Shown one piece after another: positions 18,254 through 25,040 of a stretch of 64,000 nt of DNA (its first letter is position 1; every line of letters starts with the position of its first letter). The position numbers were made by a program, and so were the translations under genes. This DNA is from Candidatus Heimdallarchaeota archaeon (lineage in GTDB: Archaea > Asgardarchaeota > Heimdallarchaeia > Heimdallarchaeales > Heimdallarchaeaceae), in contig JABCTC010000019.1 in the NCBI GenBank assembly GCA_018238545.1, forward strand, positions 1 through 64,000, in the 5' to 3' direction. The notes under the pieces are model-generated. The model was not told the DNA's origin and ran no database searches. It worked only from the letters and a program-made list of their open reading frames with translations.

Positions 18254-19951
18254 TCAAGTTCTTCGATGTCTCTTTACCATTAATACAATTGAAATTGAAA
18301 CCATTGTCAGAGCAAGTATTACGTAAGTTACATTACCAAATTCTGGCACAACAGGTTCTTCATCGATTATGAATGAGCTGTAGCCATAGAACTGACTAAT
18401 CGTATTGAAATCAATGTAATATGCAACCTGCCAGAAATACTCTTCGCCATAAACTAAGGAGTCTACAAGAGTATAATTTGATTCATGAAACATTAGTGAT
18501 TCATTAACTAATAGATTAGTAAATCCTGAAGAATCTGAAACTTGTAGTAGATAGCCGTATGTGCCAGGAATATCTTCCCAATCAAAATTCGGTGTTTGAT
18601 CTTGAATGTACGAACCAAATTCAGGATACCAAAGAACTAAATCAACATCAATTGTCGTATAAGAAATTGCAAGATTCCAAATTATGGGAGAGGTAGATTC
18701 ATCAATAGTTCTCAACTCAGCTTTCCATTTCAAGTATCTACCAGTATTTACAAATGTATGCTCAACGTCAATAGTTACTAATTCCCAATTTGTGCCTCCA
18801 TCTGCAGAGAGATAATAATCTATAGAACCTTCAGGTTCAGTGTAATCTAAAGTCGAAAAAGTAGCTTTAGTAATAATCTCACCAATATTTGTGGTTAACA
18901 TTGTTGTAGATTGGGCAATAGCATGAAGAGAATAGGATTCACTATAAGGATTACCTGTTTCAGCAATTTTCAAGGAATAGAGACCAGCTGATCCTGCTGC
19001 GACATATGCATAATCACCGGAAACAAAAACATCTTGTCCAGTATTACCAAGATTGTAAAAACCCACAGCTATTGGATTTTCTGGGTCGCTTATGTCGTAA
19101 ATTCTCATAATGTATTCATTCATACCAGATCTGCCTGTGACATATACATAAGATCCATCTAATGTAAGTCCATAGTAACGGGTGTTACCATCAAGCCAAA
19201 CTACTCGACTCATATTTGTTGGATCTGAAATATTTACAATTTGAAGACCTCCTAAATCACATGCTACGTATGCATAGTTTCCAGAAATTTCTACTTTCCT
19301 AGCGTATCCATCTAAATCTACGTTACTAACAAAAACAGGAGAAGAAGGAGTTGAAATATTATAAACATCTAATCCAGCATGATGAACAGCAACATAAAGC
19401 AAATTTCCTGAAATTGCTACACCATTTGCATCACTTGTAGTTGTAATAAAACCTGATACTTCAGAAGGAGCTGTTGGATTGGTAATATCAACTACTCTAA
19501 TTCCTCCAGTATATACAGGAAGGTATGCATATGTTCCTTGAATTTTTATATCTAAAGATGTCGAAGGTAAATCTACTTCCCCAAGTTTTACAGGGTTGGC
19601 TTTATTTGTAATATCAAGAATGAATAAACCATCAGCACCATTTGCTAGATATGCTTTATTATCTTGAACAACGCTTCCATAAACCCAGGCTATTTCAGCG
19701 GAATCATTATAGTATCCCACTAAACTCATACTAGTTGGTGTTGAAGTATCTATTATATAAAAACCATCATAAGCTCCGCCTACATAGGCGAAACTTCCAT
19801 CTGCATTTACGTTGCTTGCAGTTGTACTAGCTTTGATTGAATCTTGATATTCAGGATTTTTTCTAGGAAGCTCAATTTGTCCCGTTCCCCATCCAGTAAC
19901 ATTAGAATTGTATGAGTCATGATAGGTGGTTGTGTCGAATTGTTCATCCAC
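18254..19951 (-). CDS. LVIVD beta-propeller surface protein with PEF-CTERM-like tail (start disrupted)
   Basis: The open frame of 565 residues contains about seven repeats of the type 'GDYAYVA...GGL.I.DIS.P..P' (residues ~45-335), the LVIVD repeat that builds a beta-propeller. Next come two beta-sandwich regions and a tail with PEF followed by a hydrophobic segment and RHRR, the pattern of PEF-CTERM sorting signals. It should be extracellular, but the open frame itself lacks a signal peptide: its first usable codon is a GTG at 19951. A signal peptide lies in the same frame just upstream behind a TAA (see 19952-20053). A close paralog with intact signal peptide is at 48713-50482. The role may be adhesion or cell-surface binding. 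Confidence 0.8.
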   Translation of the reverse strand: MDEQFDTTTYHDSYNSNVTGWGTGQIELPRKNPEYQDSIKASTTASNVNADGSFAYVGGAYDGFYIIDTSTPTSMSLVGYYNDSAEIAWVYGSVVQDNKAYLANGADGLFILDITNKANPVKLGEVDLPSTSLDIKIQGTYAYLPVYTGGIRVVDITNPTAPSEVSGFITTTSDANGVAISGNLLYVAVHHAGLDVYNISTPSSPVFVSNVDLDGYARKVEISGNYAYVACDLGGLQIVNISDPTNMSRVVWLDGNTRYYGLTLDGSYVYVTGRSGMNEYIMRIYDISDPENPIAVGFYNLGNTGQDVFVSGDYAYVAAGSAGLYSLKIAETGNPYSESYSLHAIAQSTTMLTTNIGEIITKATFSTLDYTEPEGSIDYYLSADGGTNWELVTIDVEHTFVNTGRYLKWKAELRTIDESTSPIIWNLAISYTTIDVDLVLWYPEFGSYIQDQTPNFDWEDIPGTYGYLLQVSDSSGFTNLLVNESLMFHESNYTLVDSLVYGEEYFWQVAYYIDFNTISQFYGYSSFIIDEEPVVPEFGNVTYVILALTMVSISIVLMVKRHRRT

Positions 19952-20053
19952 TCCTCCAGATGTTGCAGATTAAATATTAACTGGAGAAAAGTTCGTTATA
20001 ACAAAAATCGAGATTAAAATTATAGCACTGTAATAAAGTGTTTTTCTTTTCAT
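19952..20053 (-). pseudogene. Signal-peptide exon of the propeller gene, separated by an in-frame TAA
   Basis: Reading in the same frame as the gene downstream, an ATG at 20053 opens 27 codons that form a textbook signal peptide (MKRKTLYY, hydrophobic core, then SPVNI). A TAA at 19970-19972 follows. Six sense codons (SATSGG) then lead into the propeller protein. The paralog at 48713 has signal peptide and mature part uninterrupted, so the TAA looks like a nonsense mutation, a sequencing/assembly error, or programmed read-through. As it stands, the full secreted protein would not be made by ordinary translation. Confidence 0.7.
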
Positions 20054-20121
20054 ATACTATTCCTCTTATTCTGTCAGCAATACATCAGTATATCTTAAAA
20101 GTATATCTAGCAATGCATAGA

Positions 20122-20135
20122 AAAGCTTAAAATCA
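20122..20135 (+). promoter_or_regulatory. Probable TATA/BRE element for the tRNA gene
   Basis: GAAAAG (BRE-like) followed by CTTAAAAT lies 25-35 bases before the first base of the tRNA, the expected spacing for an archaeal TATA box. Judged by position and composition only. Confidence 0.4.
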
Positions 20136-20175
20136 GATTAAACAAAATAGATTATATTGACCGGGTAGTCTAGTT

Positions 20176-20206
20176 ACTCACTAGGAGGCTTCCTAGTGAG
20201 CTAGAA
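20176..20206 (+). other. tRNA intron 1 (D loop, 31 nt) with bulge-helix-bulge
   Basis: The 4-bp helix CTAG (20170-20173) / CTAG (20201-20204) is flanked by 3-nt bulges TTA (20174-20176) and AAT (20205-20207). An intron stem CTCACTAGG/CCTAGTGAG of 9 bp lies beyond, closed by a 6-nt loop. Cutting each bulge after its second base removes 31 nt and leaves a standard D loop. The outer exon helix is weak, so this is a relaxed motif compared with intron 2. Confidence 0.82.
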
Positions 20207-20227
20207 TGGTAGGATGCTTGCTTGGGG

Positions 20228-20271
20228 AATTTTTCTCTATGTCTAAGTGTTATAGATTGAAAAGTCCAAAG
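20228..20271 (+). other. tRNA intron 2 (canonical 37/38 position, 44 nt) with bulge-helix-bulge
   Basis: The anticodon stem CTTGC/GCAAG is followed by bulge AGT (20270-20272), central helix TTGG (20222-20225)/CCAA (20266-20269), bulge GGA (20226-20228), and outer helix ATTTTTC/GAAAAGT (7 bp, one G-T pair). That is the complete canonical motif for the archaeal splicing endonuclease. Cleavage after the second bulge base excises 20228-20271. Confidence 0.9.
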
Positions 20272-20304
20272 TGCAAGTGCTCGCGAGTTCGAATCTCGTC
20301 TCGG

Positions 20305-21666
20305 TCACCATCTTCTTTTTACTACTATTTTTCTTCTCCAAATCTTGATTATGAAGACAATCATAATTGGTGTGAGAATCACATAAAAGGGAGATAATGT
20401 GGCATCTGTTATCATATTTACATACTCTCGATCGTTTTCTATTACACTCCAGTTTGTGCTAGCAAGAGCTACCAAACCATACAGACATGATTCACAGGTA
20501 ATGTCTTCCTCACCGACTTTTTCAATAAAACCTTTATTCATCGAGAAGCTTTCTATAATCTCATTTCTCACTTCACTACCTACATTTCCAAAATTCATTA
20601 AATAAGAAATCAAAGTAAAGAGAGCTTGATTTTTAATATAAACTTCCTGATCCGAAGTATTAATGGAGTGAACAAACCATTCAGCATCCACAAAATTATT
20701 TATTATTTGTTGATGATAATAGGAGCTACTGCTCTCAAAATAGGTGGATAATCGCTCTGCTCTAGATAAAGCAACTGTGAAGAAGATTAGATCCTCAACT
20801 AAAGCATAATTTCTACTTTCATTCGTTGAGTGATCATATTCATGATAAAGCGTATAATAAGTGGAATTGAAGAAAAGATCTGATACACCGTTTAGTAAGC
20901 CTTGGATTAAATCTTCAAAATAATATCCATGCACCCAACTGTTCCCTGTTAATAGTTTATATGTTGCAAGTACCCATATTGCCATTGATTGATCTATTAG
21001 ATAGCTCGAATTGCTAATTGGTTGAATAATCAGATATCTTTCATTTGACAAGTAAGATTCAAGAGTTTTTACAAGAATATTCTGTATCATGGTGGAACTT
21101 ATGACCTCTGAACTCGATGGTAGAGTGATTTTGCTTTGAAGTAGAGTATAAATTCCTAAAAACTGATAGAAAATTGACAATGGTTCACTTCGATTATTAT
21201 AAGTAACGAATGTATCATTTTCCAATGTATTTATAATTTGAGAAATTTTGGACTGAAAATCTGCTTGATCATGTTCAAATCCTGCTTGAGATATAAGAGC
21301 ATATGCAAGAGAGGAGAGGATGAGTAGCTCCGATGAAGGAGTTTGTAATGTTTCATTAAGTATTGGAAGTCCACTGCCATCCGTAAAATTTGTTAGTATA
21401 AGATTGATAGTAGTATCAACACTTTCTTGCATGGGATCTCTAATTATTGGATCTGGTATAAGGAAAACAACAGGTAGTACAATCGAGGATATGAGCATAA
21501 GTGAGAGAAGTATCACTAGAACTTTATTTTCTTGTAATAGAAAATGAAACTTTCTTTTTACTCCTTTTCCACTCTTTAATCGCGCTAGATTTTTCTGAGA
21601 TTCTTTCAAGTATTCCCGTGCTTTTTTAATCTCAGATAAAGAATCATCAAGTTTTTGTTTTTTCAT
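20305..21666 (-). CDS. Bitopic membrane protein with coiled-coil N-terminus, third gene of MinD operon
   Basis: I prefer the ATG at 21666, preceded by AAAGGTTGA; a TTG two codons earlier is possible. An N-terminal cytosolic segment of about 45 residues is predicted as coiled coil (DDSLSEIKKAREYLKESQKN). It is followed by a TM helix (about 48-68), a mostly helical extracellular domain of ~360 residues, a C-terminal TM helix, and the basic tail RRKIVVKRRW. The family is not recognised; the regular helix pairs could form an alpha-toroid. Its gene follows the MinD-like ATPase gene with start and stop overlapping, so the ATPase likely docks on its cytosolic coiled coil. The stop codon (complement of 20305-20307) lies inside the tRNA 3' end on the other strand. 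Confidence 0.72.
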   Translation of the reverse strand: MKKQKLDDSLSEIKKAREYLKESQKNLARLKSGKGVKRKFHFLLQENKVLVILLSLMLISSIVLPVVFLIPDPIIRDPMQESVDTTINLILTNFTDGSGLPILNETLQTPSSELLILSSLAYALISQAGFEHDQADFQSKISQIINTLENDTFVTYNNRSEPLSIFYQFLGIYTLLQSKITLPSSSEVISSTMIQNILVKTLESYLSNERYLIIQPISNSSYLIDQSMAIWVLATYKLLTGNSWVHGYYFEDLIQGLLNGVSDLFFNSTYYTLYHEYDHSTNESRNYALVEDLIFFTVALSRAERLSTYFESSSSYYHQQIINNFVDAEWFVHSINTSDQEVYIKNQALFTLISYLMNFGNVGSEVRNEIIESFSMNKGFIEKVGEEDITCESCLYGLVALASTNWSVIENDREYVNMITDATLSPFYVILTPIMIVFIIKIWRRKIVVKRRW

Positions 21667-21668
21667 AT

Positions 21669-22436
21669 TCAACCTTTTTCAATTATTTTTATTATATCTT
21701 TAAGCGAATTTAAGAACTCTTCTTGAGGTTGGTCTTCAAAAGCATGAATTCTTTCGCTTAATATGTTAAAGTAAGGTACTTCAACTACTTCGCTAAACTT
21801 GTTATTACCTATTTGTCTCAATTTAACAAGATTTTCTTCAAATATCTCTTTGTCAGCTTCAACACCTTCTTCTTCTATCTTGTTTATAACAAGAATCATT
21901 TTAGTTTCTTCTTGTAACATAGTGTAAATATTGCCACATAATTCTTCTATACCTAGAACATTAGAAGTACTTGGAGTAGCAATAAGCAATATTATATCAG
22001 AAATCATCATTGAATCTATTGAACGATAGAAGAATCCTGGAATTGTATCAATCAACATAAAATCGTACTTCTTCTCAACATTTTTCTGCAAATTGTACAT
22101 TCTTGCTAAATACTTCGCATCATCACGAGACAATTTATCTCTTTGTTTTGAGTGTTGTTTCAAGAACTCCATAGATGAGAATATCAAATCTAGATTTGCT
22201 TTTTCATCGATCTTGCAAGGGAATATTATGTCTCCCAAAGTTTTTTCTTCAAGCAGAAAATGAGATAAGAAGGATTGTTTTGTCATTTTGAAATATGACT
22301 GAAAGGATGGAGCTCGAAGATCATAGTCTACAGCTAAAACTTTCTTTTCTTGTTTTGCTAATATGCCTGCAATGTTCAATAAAAATGTGGTTTTTCCAGT
22401 TCCCCCTTTATAACTGTGTACACAAACTGTTTTCAT
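21669..22436 (-). CDS. MinD/ParA-type P-loop ATPase
   Basis: The deviant Walker A K-G-G-T-G-K-T-T starts about 10 residues after the ATG I chose at 22436 (GGAGAAAGTG lies just upstream; a GTG 3 codons earlier is possible). A switch region with Asp follows (AVDYDLRAPS), and Walker B is in FMLIDTIPG. The family forms ATP-dependent sandwich dimers on membranes or DNA and positions cellular structures. There is no ParB-like gene beside it. The downstream gene encodes a membrane protein with a cytosolic coiled coil, the upstream gene a winged-helix protein, and both overlap it. That arrangement suggests the ATPase localises a membrane complex, not a plasmid; this is inference. Confidence 0.88.
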   Translation of the reverse strand: MKTVCVHSYKGGTGKTTFLLNIAGILAKQEKKVLAVDYDLRAPSFQSYFKMTKQSFLSHFLLEEKTLGDIIFPCKIDEKANLDLIFSSMEFLKQHSKQRDKLSRDDAKYLARMYNLQKNVEKKYDFMLIDTIPGFFYRSIDSMMISDIILLIATPSTSNVLGIEELCGNIYTMLQEETKMILVINKIEEEGVEADKEIFEENLVKLRQIGNNKFSEVVEVPYFNILSERIHAFEDQPQEEFLNSLKDIIKIIEKG

Positions 22437-22437
22437 T

Positions 22438-22788
22438 CTAATCACTTTCTCCTAAAAAGTATCTAACTTCTGTTCCTTTCCAGTTATCCCCTGTATTTGA
22501 AACTGGAACTCTTTTGCTTTGTAAAACACCTATGTCCTTTAATCGCCTAAGGTATCGTGATTCTAAATTATGTGATCTCCCTGTAACTTCAGCAATTTCT
22601 GAACAAGTAGCTTCTTCTAGCGATTGAACTGTAAAATAGGTTTGTAAATGAGATTTAGGTATTTTTGTTAGCAGATCAAGAGATGACATTGGAACTGTTT
22701 CAATAGACAATTTTGATTCTATACTCTTAAGTCGGTTGTTCATCTGTTCTAGTAAATCAACCATTTTTTTCAAGTATTTTTCTTCCAT
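22438..22788 (-). CDS. Coiled-coil winged-helix protein, first gene of MinD operon
   Basis: The 116-residue protein has an N-terminal coiled coil (residues ~3-30, heptads with Leu/Met), then a winged helix: helix SHLQTYFTVQSLEEATCSEIAEVTGRS in parts, recognition helix LESRYLRRLKDIGVL, and a wing ending RYFLGESD. It is likely a dimeric DNA-binding regulator of its own operon and possibly of the divergent VWA/RING genes, because two copies of a 14-bp repeat lie in the shared promoter region. It overlaps the ATPase gene. Confidence 0.72.
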   Translation of the reverse strand: MEEKYLKKMVDLLEQMNNRLKSIESKLSIETVPMSSLDLLTKIPKSHLQTYFTVQSLEEATCSEIAEVTGRSHNLESRYLRRLKDIGVLQSKRVPVSNTGDNWKGTEVRYFLGESD

Positions 22789-22838
22789 TAATAGTGTATA
22801 TAATTTACTGAATTATAAATATTCCTACATATTGCGAC

Positions 22839-22916
22839 ATATTGATATATAAAGGAAACGCCATTATTAGAACAAAGTTTAAATAGTTCGTAATATAATG
22901 ATATATTGATATATAA
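22839..22916. promoter_or_regulatory. Shared divergent promoter with two 14-bp direct repeats
   Basis: The 14-mer ATATTGATATATAA occurs at 22839-22852 and again at 22903-22916, the second copy ending on the A of the ATG of the VWA gene. A shorter CATATTG is also repeated at 22828 and 22838. A TATA-like TTTAAATA (22878-22885) sits about 30 bp before that ATG, and on the other strand TATTTATAA (complement of 22813-22821) sits before the winged-helix gene. The repeats are placed where a repressor would block both promoters; the operator role is inference. Confidence 0.5.
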
Positions 22917-25036
22917 TGAAATTGAATAGAAAAAGTATAGTGGTTTTAGTATTGGTGCTTGGAAGTTTATTTTTGTCAAGCATTAAAGTTAACGGAATAC
23001 AGGAGTCTGTAGATGTAGTGATTCAGACCACTGAAGAAGATACAAATATTTTACATAATGTAACTGTTGAAATGATAACAGATCTAGATTCACATAGAGA
23101 AGACAAAATCCCTAGTATTTTACCGGATGGAACATTTACAGCTCAATTTAATGTGACAAACTTGTCAAATCTAGATTTAAATGCTCTTGAACTATCAATT
23201 TCTACTAATGATTATGGATCCATCATGAATCCAACTGTTTCGACAACAAGTAGTTTAGAACGTGACGAATCTTGGTTATCTGAAGGATACATTATCGATT
23301 TAATAACGTCCAGTACAACTGTGTCAAAACCACTAGATTTAGCAATAATACTCGATCAATCAGGTTCAATGGGAGATGAAATCTATGCACTTACTAATGA
23401 TTTAGTTGGAGTGGTCAATCAGATTAGTGATGATGTTCAGGATTTACAAATTGGGTTAATACTCTTTGGAGGATCTTCTTCCAATCCTTACAATGATGAT
23501 TCACTTGTCACTCCTCTAACTGAGGACATATCCACCATAGTGGGTGTTCTAAGCAATACACATGCAAGCGGGGGCCATGAGCCGTGGGGAGACGCTTTGT
23601 GGGTTGCTCAAAACAGATTAAATTGGAGAGAAGGTGCAGTGAAGTTAATAATCCTCATTACTGACGAGCCGTGTGATGGAGGAGAGGTTATTGGTTATGG
23701 TGAAACAGATGACTATGATGGGGAGCTGCTTTATGAATTGTTTGCTAGTTTGGAATCTCAAGGATTTATTTTATGTACAGTAGCTGCAAGTGGTGCAAAT
23801 GGATTAACACTTCGACAATTAGAAAGTGCTGCAGAAACAACAGCTGGAACATTCATAGTTCTAGGGGGAGATGGACAACAAACTGGTGATCTCCCAGACA
23901 TTATCGGAGAATTAATCGTAAAATATGCAGTAGAGTTAGATCTTAAGATAGACGTATCTCTAAGCCATCTTAATTACGAAGAAATTAGAGAATATAGAGA
24001 ATTAACATTTGTCGTACTGATAGATGATTTACCACCAGAAATTGATACCTGGGAATATTTTAGTGAGGATTTCTTCACTGATGATAAGATTGTTAATGTC
24101 TTATTTGAGATTAAAGATGTAACAGGAGTCCCATTTGTTGAGATATATTACAAATTCAATAATGTTAATTTTTGGACAACAACTAATGCAACTCATATAG
24201 CTAATGACACATTTCTATTATCTTTAATCTTTACAGAATATGAAGAAATTCTATATTACCAAGTTTATACGGAGGATTGGTTGGGTAATGATGTTCTCAC
24301 GGAAATCTATACTGTTGACTTACTGTCTGCAGAGGAGTCTTCTAGATTATATATGGGTAAAAAGAGAGAGCTTGTATTAGTTCCTTACCAACAAATCACC
24401 TTAAAGCTAATAGGTGCAGAAGATGAAGAATTAAGAGGTCTTCAAGAGAATGCCTCAGCAATAATTTTCTCTGAAACTGATGTAGGATTCGACATTATTG
24501 CAGCAGATATGGATGAATCAACCATTATAGTTGATCAAGACAATTGCACAATTACAAGTTTCAATATAGAACCTGAACATACAATAAAAGTATCGTTTGT
24601 CTCATCTGAATACGTTGAAATTCAGGTAATAAATGCTATCAAGGAGACATTAGAATTCACTCAAGAAATAAATAGGTATCTTGGAGTTGAAGATGTTTTT
24701 CTATATGAGTTAGATAACAGAATAAACGAAACTAGAGAACGGAGTATAGTTGCAGATTCTGAGCTTGTTCAGACAAGCATTCTAGTTTTTGATGCAGAGA
24801 CATGGGAATTGCTTATTAAAGGTAGCTCAGAGGTTGTTTTACCAAATATTACTTGCTATGTATTAATCTTTGCAACGTATCATACAGGAGACATATTTAT
24901 CACCTTTACGTATGATGATCTCTACGACCCTTGGGGGCATTACTATGGAATAACGGAAACAGCTTATTGGTCATTCTTTGCTGCTATAATAGGAATTGCT
25001 AGTATAATCATTTTAAGAAAAAAACAGAGAAAGTGA
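22916..25036 (+). CDS. Secreted VWA-domain protein anchored by C-terminal TM helix
   Basis: The 706-residue protein has a signal peptide (MKLNRKSI, hydrophobic to about residue 27) and an Ig-like N-terminal domain. A von Willebrand factor A domain (~140-315) follows with an intact MIDAS, D147-x-S149-x-S151 in LDQSGSMGD, plus LIILITDEP as the later Asp motif. Two or more beta-rich domains come next, then a C-terminal TM helix (~680-700) and a basic end (RKKQRK). VWA domains with MIDAS bind protein ligands through Mg2+, so this is a likely extracellular adhesion or receptor component. The RING protein gene follows after 4 bases, which indicates one transcript. Confidence 0.87.
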   Translation: MKLNRKSIVVLVLVLGSLFLSSIKVNGIQESVDVVIQTTEEDTNILHNVTVEMITDLDSHREDKIPSILPDGTFTAQFNVTNLSNLDLNALELSISTNDYGSIMNPTVSTTSSLERDESWLSEGYIIDLITSSTTVSKPLDLAIILDQSGSMGDEIYALTNDLVGVVNQISDDVQDLQIGLILFGGSSSNPYNDDSLVTPLTEDISTIVGVLSNTHASGGHEPWGDALWVAQNRLNWREGAVKLIILITDEPCDGGEVIGYGETDDYDGELLYELFASLESQGFILCTVAASGANGLTLRQLESAAETTAGTFIVLGGDGQQTGDLPDIIGELIVKYAVELDLKIDVSLSHLNYEEIREYRELTFVVLIDDLPPEIDTWEYFSEDFFTDDKIVNVLFEIKDVTGVPFVEIYYKFNNVNFWTTTNATHIANDTFLLSLIFTEYEEILYYQVYTEDWLGNDVLTEIYTVDLLSAEESSRLYMGKKRELVLVPYQQITLKLIGAEDEELRGLQENASAIIFSETDVGFDIIAADMDESTIIVDQDNCTITSFNIEPEHTIKVSFVSSEYVEIQVINAIKETLEFTQEINRYLGVEDVFLYELDNRINETRERSIVADSELVQTSILVFDAETWELLIKGSSEVVLPNITCYVLIFATYHTGDIFITFTYDDLYDPWGHYYGITETAYWSFFAAIIGIASIIILRKKQRK

Positions 25037-25040
25037 TAAA

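Larger units (their letters stand above)
20159..20310 (+). tRNA. tRNA-Pro(GGG) with two introns, CCA encoded
   Basis: The acceptor stem is GACCGGG (20159-20165) with CTCGGTC (20300-20306). A73 is followed by genomic CCA (20308-20310). The T arm is GCGAG-TTCGAAT-CTCGT, the D stem GTCT/GGAT, and the anticodon stem CTTGC (20217-20221)/GCAAG (20273-20277). The sequence only folds as a tRNA if two introns are removed: 20176-20206 in the D loop and 20228-20271 after base 37. The mature loop is then TT-GGG-G-T, so the anticodon is GGG (20224-20226) with G37, as in tRNA-Pro. The spliced D loop reads AGTTTGGTA with G18G19. Mature length is 74 nt plus CCA. Its last bases overlap the stop codon of the antisense gene ending at 20305. 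Confidence 0.93.

Noticed and set aside
24361..24420. Possible second MIDAS or protease site in the VWA protein
   Set aside because: Only charged residues without motif order.
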